A DNA stretch of 5,803 bases from Micrococcales bacterium (GCA_003157445.1 PMJN01000269.1:1-5803), one strand, 5' to 3'. Shown: positions 1 to 5,732, numbered from the stretch's first letter. Made by a program: numbers and translations. Notes: generated from the letters alone by a model not told the origin.

Positions 1-500
1 GCGTGACCGGCGTGCGAGATCCAGGCCTTGGTGCCGGGCACCGCGTACTGCGAGCCGTCTGGGTTGGGCGTGGCCCTTGTGGCGATCGCGGAGACGTCGC
101 TGCCCGCCTGGGTCTCGGAAAGGCAGTAGGCGCCAAGGGTCGCTCCGCTGAGCATTTCCGGAAGCAGATCTGCGCGTTGCTGGCCACTGCCGTACTCGGC
201 CACCGGAAAGCAGGTCAGGGAGTGCACGGAGACGCCCACGGCCACACTCATCCACGCCGAGGCAATCTCCTCGACAACCTGCAGGTAAACCTCATAAGGC
301 TGTGCGCCGCCGCCGACCTCCTCGGGATAGGGAAGGGAGAGCAGACCAGAGCGACCCAACAGGGCAAAAGTATCGCGGGGGAACTCGGCGGCTTCTTCGG
401 CGGCACTGGCGATGGGTGCGAGATGGTCTGCGCAGATCTGACGGGTCAGGTCGATGAGGTCCTGAGACTCCTCGGTGGGCATGAGGCGTTCTGCTGGCAT
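1..500 (-). CDS. Acyl-CoA dehydrogenase, N-terminal part (runs off left edge)
   Basis: This would be a cytoplasmic flavoenzyme that introduces the alpha,beta double bond into an acyl-CoA, using FAD and passing electrons to electron-transfer flavoprotein. Only the first 166 codons lie in the window; the family is usually about 380-400 residues, so the C-terminal helical domain and the catalytic glutamate are missing here by truncation at the edge. The visible part holds the N-terminal helical domain (about residues 10-120) and the start of the beta domain. The signature CLSETQAGSDVSA at residues 126-138 fits the classic acyl-CoA dehydrogenase pattern, and KAWISHAGH follows at 158-166, the FAD-contacting W-I-S/T segment. 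The start at ATG 500 is preferred because a TATCGT box lies 7 nt upstream, giving a leaderless transcript; there is no clear Shine-Dalgarno. ATG 482 (codon 7) is the alternative. Chain-length specificity cannot be read. It is divergent from the threonine aldolase gene. Confidence 0.9.
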   Translation of the reverse strand, partial: MPAERLMPTEESQDLIDLTRQICADHLAPIASAAEEAAEFPRDTFALLGRSGLLSLPYPEEVGGGAQPYEVYLQVVEEIASAWMSVAVGVSVHSLTCFPVAEYGSGQQRADLLPEMLSGATLGAYCLSETQAGSDVSAIATRATPNPDGSQYAVPGTKAWISHAGH

Positions 501-507
501 GGCGGGA

Positions 508-513
508 ACGATA
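508..513 (-). promoter_or_regulatory. Candidate -10 box of a leaderless promoter for the acyl-CoA dehydrogenase
   Basis: On the minus strand TATCGT (TANNNT) is followed by 7 nt and then ATG at 500, so transcription would begin at or next to the start codon. No convincing -35 hexamer is seen 16-18 bp upstream. TANNNT placed 6-7 nt before the start codon is a known actinobacterial leaderless arrangement; the assignment here is inferred from spacing alone. Confidence 0.35.
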
Positions 514-585
514 CTGCTTGCAGAGCCGGCGCATTCCGTGTGGGCTACCGCTGACGGCCAAGCCGGCCAACATCAGGTACGACGT

Positions 586-1704
586 GTGGCTCAGATCCGC
601 CACCCAGCTGAACGGACGACACGTGACCTACCCGCCACCCTGCACGATCTGGACGCCCGAGGATTTGCTAGCGACAACTGCGCGGGCATTCACCCGGAGA
701 TCCTAGAGGCCATCACCCGGGCTAACGGCGGACACCAGGGGGCCTATGGTGCAGACGTATACACCCAGCATCTTCAGGGCGTCTTTCGGCAGCATTTTGG
801 CGCCGAGGCCACGGCGTATCCCGTCTTCAATGGGACAGGCGCCAACCTCGTCTCGCTTCAGGCGATGACAGAGCGCTGGGATGCGGTCATCTGCGCAGAG
901 TCCGCGCACATCAACCTCGACGAGTGTGGTGCGCCCGAGCGGGTCGGCGGACTTAAGCTGCTGGCCACCCCGACACCGCAGGACAAGCTGACTCCCGAGC
1001 TGGTCGAGCTGCAGGCCCGAGGTTGGGGCGATGAGCATCGAGCCCAGCCCAAGGTCGTCTCGCTCACCCAGAGTACCGAGCTCGGCACGCTCTACACCGT
1101 TGACGAGATCGCCGCGATTGTCGAGCATGCTCATGCCCGTGACCTGGCGGTACATCTGGACGGTGCCCGGATCGCCAATGCTGCTGCGGCCCTTGACGTC
1201 CCGATGCGCGCGTTCACCACCGACGTGGGCGTGGACATGGTCTCCTTTGGTGGCACCAAGAACGGACTGATGCTCGGGGAGGCCGTCGTGGTGCTCAACC
1301 CTGACGCAGTGCGCGGGATGGCGTTCCTTCGCAAGTCCTCGATGCAGTTGGCCTCCAAGATGCGGTTCGTGTCGGTCCAGTTTGAGGCCTTACTGTCCGG
1401 CGACCTGTGGCTGCGCAATGCGCGTCATGCTAACGCCATGGCGGCTCGGCTCGAGGCTGCCGTACGTGACCTTGATGGCGTGCAGGTACAGCGATCAGTG
1501 GAAGCCAACTCCGTGTTCGCAATCTTGGCTGAGTCCGTCACTGAGCGGATGCGGGAGCGCTACCCGTTCCATGTGTGGGACGAGCGCACTGGTGAGGTCC
1601 GATGGATGACCTCGTTCGACACCACAGAGTTGGATGTTGACAGGTTTGCCGCGTTGTTCAAGGACGAGATGGCGATCGAGGTCCGGGATCCCCAGGCCGG
1701 TTAG
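586..1704 (+). CDS. ltaE: Low-specificity L-threonine aldolase (PLP, beta-eliminating lyase family)
   Basis: A cytoplasmic PLP enzyme of fold type I that cleaves L-threonine or L-allo-threonine to glycine and acetaldehyde. With the GTG start at 586 it has 372 residues; recognisable family sequence begins around LHDLDARGFASDN (residues 19-31). Visible hallmarks are the substrate-loop GGHQGAYGADVYT, the NGTGAN segment, AESAHINLDECGAPE (His expected to stack on PLP), HLDGAR with Asp192 (pyridine nitrogen) and Arg195 (substrate carboxylate), and SFGGTKNG with Lys225 as Schiff-base lysine. The start is uncertain: in-frame ATG 475, 481 and 499 and GTG 538 also exist, but all lie in or near the divergent dehydrogenase start, and codons before about 625 lack the strong G/C third-position bias seen later. 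Homologues usually begin only some 5-10 residues before LHD. No good ribosome site was found. Reaction specificity beyond the family is inferred. Confidence 0.88.
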   Translation: MAQIRHPAERTTRDLPATLHDLDARGFASDNCAGIHPEILEAITRANGGHQGAYGADVYTQHLQGVFRQHFGAEATAYPVFNGTGANLVSLQAMTERWDAVICAESAHINLDECGAPERVGGLKLLATPTPQDKLTPELVELQARGWGDEHRAQPKVVSLTQSTELGTLYTVDEIAAIVEHAHARDLAVHLDGARIANAAAALDVPMRAFTTDVGVDMVSFGGTKNGLMLGEAVVVLNPDAVRGMAFLRKSSMQLASKMRFVSVQFEALLSGDLWLRNARHANAMAARLEAAVRDLDGVQVQRSVEANSVFAILAESVTERMRERYPFHVWDERTGEVRWMTSFDTTELDVDRFAALFKDEMAIEVRDPQAG

Positions 1705-1791
1705 TCAGCCAACTGAGCGGCCTCCACTGCTCCCGGTTCTCCGCCCCCGTGGCAAAGGATCTTGTGTTGACTGAGCCGATGGGGCGTGGTG

Positions 1792-1813
1792 GGCAATCTT
1801 GTGGGCCATTGCC
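1792..1813. terminator. Weak hairpin between convergent genes
   Basis: GGCAAT at 1792-1797 and ATTGCC at 1808-1813 form a perfect 6-bp stem with a 10-nt loop, located between the threonine aldolase stop and the SGNH hydrolase stop. There is no T-tract on either side, so a terminator role rests on position alone. The rest of the 115-bp convergent gap shows nothing else I can support. Confidence 0.2.
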
Positions 1814-1819
1814 GCCATC

Positions 1820-2653
1820 TCAGCTCTCCAGCGGGGTGAGCGCGGGGCGCTTGGCGGAGATGGCATCCCCGGATGACTGACCGTGCAGCCGGCGCTGCAC
1901 CCAAGGGAGGAGATACTCCCGTGCCCACTTGGCGTTGGCCCGGGCCGCGTCGGCCCGTGAGATCGGCGTAGCGGGCGGGAGAGGTTCAGCCCGGTCTGTG
2001 TCCGGGGTGGAGTATCCCAGTGCGGCCAGCGCGTTCATAGTCACTCGTCGATGGCCCTCTGAGGTCAGATGGATCCTGTCGGGGGCCCACATTCGCCAGT
2101 CGCGCAGTGCGTCCATCCCCCATAGGTCGATGACATACGCGTCGTGGCGTCGGGCGATCGACCAGATGTGGGCGGTATAGGTCGCGGCCCGCCCCCGGCT
2201 CGCCTTCAGCAGTGGCGCTTCGCGGGGATCGGAGGGGGTGGCAAGCAAGACATCGGCCCCACTGGATCTCAGCTTGGCTACCGCGTCCTCCAGCCGAGCG
2301 CCCAGAGCGTCGATATCGGCCCTGGGTCGCAGGATGTCGTTGCCACCGCCAACGATGCTGACCAGGTCCGGCGCCAGCGCGAGGGCGTGCTCGACCTGCG
2401 GGCCGGCTATATCGGCCAGGAGCCGGCCGCGTACCGCAAGGTTGGCGTATCCGAATGTTGGTGTGTCCTGCCCGCAGATCCCTGCCAGGTGCCCGGCGAG
2501 GCGGTCAGCCCATCCGACATACCCGTTCGTGCGTCCAGGATCGGCATCTGCCATGCCCTCGGTGAACGAGTCCCCGATCGCCACGTATCGAGTGAAGGTC
2601 CTCGGCTCGGGACCTCGGAAGGGTCGCTCAGGGAAATGTGTTTCGTCATTCAC
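1820..2653 (-). CDS. SGNH/GDSL-family hydrolase
   Basis: A 277-residue single-domain serine esterase/lipase-like hydrolase. All four SGNH blocks are visible: block [10 protein letters not shown] with nucleophile Ser29; block II with Gly76 in NLAVRG; block III GGGND with Asn105; and block V DRIHLT with Asp192 and His195. The catalytic set is therefore complete. No signal peptide or membrane helix is seen at the N-terminus, so it should act in the cytoplasm, unlike many secreted family members. The start is GTG 2653, overlapping the ung stop in a GTGA tetranucleotide, with a GGAG Shine-Dalgarno (2660-2663) 6 nt upstream inside the end of ung; this indicates translational coupling. The last 25 or so residues are basic and variable. 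The substrate (acyl ester, acetylated sugar or thioester) cannot be told from sequence. It ends convergently with the aldolase gene. Confidence 0.92.
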   Translation of the reverse strand: MNDETHFPERPFRGPEPRTFTRYVAIGDSFTEGMADADPGRTNGYVGWADRLAGHLAGICGQDTPTFGYANLAVRGRLLADIAGPQVEHALALAPDLVSIVGGGNDILRPRADIDALGARLEDAVAKLRSSGADVLLATPSDPREAPLLKASRGRAATYTAHIWSIARRHDAYVIDLWGMDALRDWRMWAPDRIHLTSEGHRRVTMNALAALGYSTPDTDRAEPLPPATPISRADAARANAKWAREYLLPWVQRRLHGQSSGDAISAKRPALTPLES

Positions 2654-3330
2654 ACCAGGCTCCAGTTGATGGGATCGGCGCCCTGTTCTTGGAGCAGGTC
2701 GTTAGCGCGGCTGAACGGGCGGGATCCGAAGAATCCAGTGCGTGCGGACAACGGTGACGGGTGCGGGCTCTTGATGCACGCAACCGTCCCCAGAAGGGGC
2801 TCCACGGACTGCGCATCCTGCCCCCACAGGATCGCCACTAGGGGCCCGTCCCTGGCGGTCAGGGCCGAAATCGCCTGTCCCGTAACGATTTCCCAGCCCT
2901 TGCCGCGGTGACTTCGGCTAGCGCCAGGTTCGACCGTCAGCACCCTGTTGAGCAGCATCACTCCCCGCTCGGCCCATCGGGAGAGGTCGCCGTTCCTGGG
3001 TGGGGGCACGTGAAGATCGGTCTCCAGCTCCCGGTAGATGTTGCGCAGGCTGCCCGGCAGCGGGCGCAATTTGGGCGGAACTGAGAACGCCAGCCCGACC
3101 GCCTGGCCCGGGCTCGGGTAGGGGTCCTGGCCGACGATGAGGACCCGAACCTCGTCCATGGGTTGGGCGAATACCCGCAGGATCTGCTGACCTGCCGGCA
3201 GGTATCCGCGGCCGGACTCCCGCTCCGCATGCAGGAACGCCCCCAGGGCTGCGATCTGCGTGGTGACAGGCGCAAGAGTGCTGACCCAGGAAGGATGGAC
3301 TATTTCGGTTAGTGCGCGGGTGTGGGGCAC
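2650..3330 (-). CDS. ung: Uracil-DNA glycosylase, family 1
   Basis: Removes uracil from DNA by cleaving the N-glycosidic bond, the first step of base excision repair of deaminated cytosine or misincorporated dUMP; especially relevant in a GC-rich genome. The protein has 226 residues, the usual family length. Visible motifs are the water-activating loop VGQDPYP (catalytic Asp69), the [13 protein letters not shown] segment, [11 protein letters not shown] with SHRGKGWE after it, the VAILWG strand, and the minor-groove loop SPHPSPLSA with His190, followed by [11 protein letters not shown]. The usual GQDPYH is GQDPYP here, which I recall as normal for mycobacterial Ung proteins, so it is not a defect. 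The start GTG 3330 gives an N-terminus (RALTEIV...W) matching actinobacterial homologues and sits 6 nt after a TAGGTT box, so the message is probably leaderless. It is the first gene of an operon with the SGNH hydrolase. Confidence 0.96.
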   Translation of the reverse strand: MPHTRALTEIVHPSWVSTLAPVTTQIAALGAFLHAERESGRGYLPAGQQILRVFAQPMDEVRVLIVGQDPYPSPGQAVGLAFSVPPKLRPLPGSLRNIYRELETDLHVPPPRNGDLSRWAERGVMLLNRVLTVEPGASRSHRGKGWEIVTGQAISALTARDGPLVAILWGQDAQSVEPLLGTVACIKSPHPSPLSARTGFFGSRPFSRANDLLQEQGADPINWSLV

Positions 3331-3336
3331 TGAGCC

Positions 3337-3342
3337 AACCTA
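3337..3342 (-). promoter_or_regulatory. -10 box of a leaderless ung promoter
   Basis: On the minus strand TAGGTT (TANNNT) is followed by the 6-nt spacer GGCTCA and then the GTG start of ung, placing the expected transcription start on or beside the G of GTG. No TTGACA-like -35 is visible; the position 17 bp upstream is occupied by the -10 box of the divergent decarboxylase promoter. An AGG inside the same box could be a weak ribosome site if transcription starts further upstream. Confidence 0.5.
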
Positions 3343-3359
3343 TCGAACGCCACGGGCCG

Positions 3360-3365
3360 TAGACT
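3360..3365 (+). promoter_or_regulatory. -10 box of a leaderless decarboxylase promoter
   Basis: TAGACT (TANNNT) is followed by the 6-nt spacer CCGCTC and then the GTG start at 3372, the mirror image of the ung arrangement. No Shine-Dalgarno is present before this GTG, which supports leaderless translation. Its -35 slot, 17 bp upstream, coincides with the ung -10 box. Confidence 0.55.
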
Positions 3366-3371
3366 CCGCTC

Positions 3372-4730
3372 GTGCACGGATTCAATGCAGACACCGAGGC
3401 CTTGGGCGAGGCGATCCTGCGGTATGTGGAGAACCGTATGCGGCTTCATCCGGTGCCGCTGGACGGTCCCAGGACGCTCGAGCAGCTCCAGAGCGTGGCT
3501 GGCAACACCATCACGACCGAGGGCATGGGCGGGTTGGCTGCACTGAAGCTGTTTGGCGATGAGCTGGCGCTGGCCTGCCTGTCCAGCGATCACCCGCGTT
3601 ATCTGTCCTTCATCCCGTGCGCGCCCACCGAGGCGGCGGTGATGTTCGAACTCGTTGTCGGCGCCTCGGGCATCTATGCCGGGTCCTGGCTTGAGGGCTC
3701 GGGCGCCGTCTTTGCAGAGAACGCGGCACTGCGCTGGATCGCGGACCTGGCAGGGCTGCCGGCTCAAGCCGGAGGTGTATTCGTGCCCGGGGGCACGATC
3801 GGCAACTTGTCGGCACTGGTCACTGCACGCTGGGCGGCGCGGTCACGGCGTCAAAGGTCAGGTTCCACCGCGCCGGGACCCACCAAGGTGGCCTCCCACC
3901 AGGGGTCGCACTCCTCGATCAGGTCCGCCTGCGATGTCATGGACGCAGAGTTGGTCGGGGTTGCCGGTGATGAGCACCAGCGCCTGAACGGAGACAACCT
4001 GAGGGCCGTACTGGAGGCCGAAGGACCGGAGACCTTTTTTGCCGTCGTGGCAACGGCCGGCACCACGAACTTCGGCATCGTTGACGATCTGGACTCCGTG
4101 GCGAAGGTCTGCCATGAGTACGGCATCTGGTTGCATGTCGACGGCGCCTATGGTGGGGCTGGTCTGGCCGCACCCACGGTTCGGCACCTTTTCACAGGGA
4201 TCGAGCATGCCGACTCCTTCATCGTTGACCCGCACAAGTGGCTCTTCGCGCCTTTTGACTGTTGTGCTCTGCTGTATCGCGAGCCCGCCCTGGGGCGTGG
4301 CGCCCACGCTCAGAAGGCGTCGTATCTGGACGTGCTCACCGATGCGCAATGGAACCCGTCCGAGTACTCGATCGGGCTGACCCGTCGGGCTCGCGGGCTG
4401 CCGCTGTGGTTCTCGCTGGTCACCCACGGGACCCATGCCTACACGGCGGCGATCGAGGCGACGCTGGAGATGACCCGCTTCGCCGAGGCCGAGATCGCTC
4501 GACGCCCCTATCTGGAGGCGCTGCGTGAAGCCGACCTGTCCGTGGTGGTCTTCCGGCGACACGGTTGGGAGCCGGCGGACTATCACGCGTGGAGTGCTGA
4601 GATGATGCGCGAGGAGTTCGCGTTCGTCGTGCCGACCTCGCACGAGGGCGAGACGGTGGCCCGGTTCGCCATCGTCAATCCCGCTACATCCCAGGATGAC
4701 ATCACCGCGATCTTGGACACTATGGCCTGA
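3372..4730 (+). CDS. PLP-dependent group II amino-acid decarboxylase
   Basis: A 452-residue member of the aromatic-L-amino-acid/glutamate decarboxylase group II family (fold type I), which removes the alpha-carboxyl group of an amino acid to give an amine. Visible features are the PGGTIGNLSAL phosphate-binding segment, SHSSIRSA with His180 expected to stack on the PLP ring, ATAGTTNFGIVDDL, HVDGAYGGAG with Asp257 contacting the pyridine nitrogen, and VDPHKWLFAPFDC with Lys289 as the Schiff-base lysine. The length and motif order fit a complete, probably active, cytoplasmic enzyme. The GTG start at 3372 is favoured by the TAGACT box 6 nt upstream. The substrate (Tyr, Trp, Phe, Dopa, Glu, diaminobutyrate or other) cannot be assigned from these motifs, and no transporter or synthase lies nearby to hint at one. 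It is divergent from ung and stands alone on its strand before the DUF3263 gene. Confidence 0.92.
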   Translation: MHGFNADTEALGEAILRYVENRMRLHPVPLDGPRTLEQLQSVAGNTITTEGMGGLAALKLFGDELALACLSSDHPRYLSFIPCAPTEAAVMFELVVGASGIYAGSWLEGSGAVFAENAALRWIADLAGLPAQAGGVFVPGGTIGNLSALVTARWAARSRRQRSGSTAPGPTKVASHQGSHSSIRSACDVMDAELVGVAGDEHQRLNGDNLRAVLEAEGPETFFAVVATAGTTNFGIVDDLDSVAKVCHEYGIWLHVDGAYGGAGLAAPTVRHLFTGIEHADSFIVDPHKWLFAPFDCCALLYREPALGRGAHAQKASYLDVLTDAQWNPSEYSIGLTRRARGLPLWFSLVTHGTHAYTAAIEATLEMTRFAEAEIARRPYLEALREADLSVVVFRRHGWEPADYHAWSAEMMREEFAFVVPTSHEGETVARFAIVNPATSQDDITAILDTMA

Positions 4731-4747
4731 GCTCGACCGCAGTTGGG

Positions 4748-4762
4748 GCCCGCGTGGCGGGC
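4748..4762 (+). terminator. GC-rich hairpin after the decarboxylase
   Basis: GCCCGC (4748-4753) and GCGGGC (4757-4762) form a perfect 6-bp G/C stem with a GTG loop, 17 bp after the decarboxylase stop codon. No T-tract follows, so it would be a U-less actinobacterial-type terminator at best. Confidence 0.3.
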
Positions 4763-4792
4763 TACCGGAGTATCGAGCGGACCAGCGCGGGT

Positions 4793-4812
4793 GAATGACA
4801 TCGGTGTCATTC
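4793..4812. promoter_or_regulatory. Operator-like palindrome over the DUF3263 promoter
   Basis: GAATGACA and TGTCATTC are perfect 8-bp inverted arms separated by TCGG. The left arm contains the -35 hexamer ATGACA of the DUF3263 promoter, so a dimeric protein bound here would block or guide RNA polymerase. The stem is AT-rich relative to its surroundings and has no T-tract, which argues against a terminator. I do not recognise it as a known regulator box. Confidence 0.45.
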
Positions 4813-4824
4813 GGCCGCTACGAT
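4795..4824 (+). promoter_or_regulatory. Sigma70-like promoter of the DUF3263 gene
   Basis: ATGACA (4795-4800, one mismatch to TTGACA) is separated by 18 bp from TACGAT (4819-4824, TANNNT). Transcription would start near 4831, leaving a leader of about 24 nt that includes the ribosome site GGAGG. It is the best -35/-10 pair in the window. Confidence 0.55.
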
Positions 4825-4844
4825 TGACATGCACCCAAGCCACC

Positions 4845-4849
4845 GGAGG
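4845..4849 (+). promoter_or_regulatory. Ribosome binding site of the DUF3263 gene
   Basis: GGAGG lies 5 nt before the ATG at 4855. It is the strongest Shine-Dalgarno in the window and fixes the start of this small gene, in contrast to the leaderless starts of its neighbours. Confidence 0.7.
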
Positions 4850-4854
4850 GCCAT

Positions 4855-5142
4855 ATGGACGCCGCTACACAGATCGAGAGCACCCAGTTGGGCGAACTGA
4901 GCGAGCGCGACCGTAAGATCATCGCCTTTGAACGCCAGTGGTGGAAGTACGCCGGCGCCAAGGAGCAGGCCATCCGAGAGCTGTTCGACATGAGCGCCAC
5001 GCGCTATTACCAGGTACTCAATGCACTGATCGACAACCCGGCTGCGCTGGAGGCTGACCCGATGTTGATCAAGCGCCTGCATCGCCTGCGCGCTACTCGT
5101 CAGCAAGCACGCTCGGCTCGACGGCTGGGCGCCCAGGCCTGA
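4855..5142 (+). CDS. DUF3263 family small protein
   Basis: A 95-residue protein of the actinobacterial DUF3263 family, whose function is unknown. The conserved block runs from LSERDRKIIAFERQWW (about residues 16-31) through YAGAKEQAIRELF and MSATRYYQVLNALID to the basic tail, which carries RLHRLRATRQQARSARR near the end. The middle part (about residues 35-60) reads like a helix-turn-helix, with a pattern resembling a sigma-type or phage-type recognition helix, and the Arg/Lys-rich C-terminus would suit DNA or RNA binding; this is inference. There is no signal peptide or membrane segment. The ATG is well supported by GGAGG and a promoter. From memory, homologues often sit close to LytR-C-domain, cold-shock and groEL genes; the CIRCE pair a few hundred bases downstream agrees with that neighbourhood, but the LytR-C gene is absent here. 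Confidence 0.9.
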   Translation: MDAATQIESTQLGELSERDRKIIAFERQWWKYAGAKEQAIRELFDMSATRYYQVLNALIDNPAALEADPMLIKRLHRLRATRQQARSARRLGAQA

Positions 5143-5192
5143 GCATCTGCCAGGGCAGTTTGAGGCGTTCACGCTCAGGCTTGCTTGCCGAC

Positions 5193-5525
5193 TCAAGAGT
5201 GAGTGACCGCTGCCAAGAGTCCCATCGCTGAGGCGGCGCAGACACATGCCGCCAGGAAGACTGGGATGACGATGACTTCCTGGAGGGCGGCCTGCTTGGC
5301 CCGCAGTGAAGCGGCGCAGGCGTCCGCGACGTTCCCCGGTGGCCCACATGCCGCTGACCTTGGCGGCGTACGCGATCGACACGTTAACCCAGGGTCAGAT
5401 GTACAGGACCGTTGCCAGGATTGCCCAGACCAGGTGTTGGCGGGCGCTGAACCGATGGCGGCCTGGTAGTACGGCGCGAGGTACCTGGGTAGGCCGCCGA
5501 GGTACCTGGCGTAGTAGTCAGACAT
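5193..5525 (-). pseudogene. Frame-disrupted small membrane protein gene
   Basis: One minus-strand frame stays open from ATG 5525 to TGA 5193-5195 (110 codons), but its middle is not protein-like. The start (MSDYYARYLGGLPRYLAPYYQAAIG) and end (LRAKQAALQEVIVIPVFL, then an Ala/Cys/Gly/Leu-rich helix to THS) have strong G/C third positions. Between about 5450 and 5325 that bias moves to another frame, which reads FSARQHLVWAILATVLYI, a TGA at 5395-5397, then PWVNVSIAYAAKVSGMWATG. A loss of one base near 5449-5456 and a gain of one near 5315-5335, plus the internal stop, would explain this. The rebuilt product would have two or more hydrophobic helices: an integral membrane protein of about 110 residues. 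I do not recognise the family. It could be a decaying gene or sequence error; a genuine 110-residue frame is less likely. A further in-frame ATG lies at 5555. Confidence 0.5.
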
Positions 5526-5670
5526 TCGGGAGCTCTTCGTCGTGCGCCCCGGCATCCTCCCGCTGAATTTGCGGGGTGCCGGACAGGTCTGGCACGTGGC
5601 GAATCAGGGCCCCAGGGCAAGTCGGCGCCATCGCAGACACAAGGCGCTCCGCCGGCGTGCCCTCCGGCAT
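5518..5670 (-). CDS. Possible small protein upstream of the membrane gene
   Basis: A 50-codon frame from ATG 5670 (or 60 codons from ATG 5700) ends in a TGA that overlaps the ATG of the disrupted membrane gene by 8 nt, an operon-like arrangement. Its third positions are moderately G/C rich and the tail is acidic (QREDAGAHDEELPNV). No family is recognised, no ribosome site is clear, and the start abuts the first CIRCE site. It may be chance coding or the remains of an upstream gene. Confidence 0.2.
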   Translation of the reverse strand: MPEGTPAERLVSAMAPTCPGALIRHVPDLSGTPQIQREDAGAHDEELPNV

Positions 5671-5696
5671 TTGCACTCGAAGGGGTCGAGTGCTAA
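5670..5696. promoter_or_regulatory. CIRCE operator 1 (HrcA site)
   Basis: Arms TTTGCACTC and GAGTGCTAA flank a 9-nt spacer, matching the CIRCE consensus TTAGCACTC-N9-GAGTGCTAA at 17 of 18 arm positions. CIRCE is bound by the repressor HrcA, which is released on heat shock to allow chaperonin expression. The right arm is perfect. Confidence 0.9.
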
Positions 5697-5704
5697 TCAT
5701 TGGG

Positions 5705-5731
5705 TTAGCACTCTCACCATGAGAGTGATAA
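5705..5731. promoter_or_regulatory. CIRCE operator 2 (HrcA site)
   Basis: Arms TTAGCACTC and GAGTGATAA flank a 9-nt spacer, 17 of 18 consensus arm positions, with a perfect left arm. It begins 8 bp after CIRCE 1 ends. The perfect right arm of site 1 and perfect left arm of site 2 also form an inverted repeat (5688-5713). Confidence 0.92.
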
Positions 5732-5732
5732 T
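5705..5732 (+). promoter_or_regulatory. Candidate heat-shock promoter within CIRCE 2
   Basis: TTAGCA (5705-5710, four of six to TTGACA) and GATAAT (5727-5732, five of six to TATAAT) are 16 bp apart and both lie in or on the edge of CIRCE 2, so HrcA bound there would cover the promoter. The transcription start would fall near 5739. Assigned from hexamer match only. Confidence 0.35.

Noticed and set aside
292..603. Minus-strand frame starting upstream of the acyl-CoA dehydrogenase
   Set aside because: The dehydrogenase reads in a different frame with a full family signature; this frame is Arg/His/Pro-rich and has no recognisable domain.
2144..2911. Long plus-strand open frame of 255 codons opposite the SGNH hydrolase and ung
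   Set aside because: It lies entirely antisense to two genes with complete catalytic motifs, and its sequence is Arg/Pro/Gly-rich low-complexity typical of GC-rich antisense frames.
2851..3140. GQDPYP instead of GQDPYH in Ung as a possible active-site defect
   Set aside because: I recall the same substitution in mycobacterial Ung proteins, and the catalytic Asp and the HPSPLSA loop are intact.
3858..4643. Long minus-strand open frame of 261 codons opposite the decarboxylase
   Set aside because: Antisense to a gene with clear PLP motifs; composition and lack of family resemblance mark it as a shadow.
5147..5180. Short hairpins (CTGC-CAGG-GCAG, and GAG-CG pairing with a bulge) between the DUF3263 gene and the convergent membrane gene
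   Set aside because: Stems of 4-5 bp with tight loops and no T-tract are too weak to call a terminator.
5177..5197. Half of a HAIR element (ACTCAAG at 5191-5197), the HspR heat-shock site
   Set aside because: The matching CTTGAGT arm is absent 7 nt upstream (the sequence there is CAGGCTT), so it is not a complete HAIR site.
5477..5509. Direct repeat of CGAGGTACCTGG 21 bp apart
   Set aside because: It falls within the start of the membrane gene and encodes the repeated RYL-type tract (ARYLGGLPRYLAPYY); best explained by coding, not a binding array.
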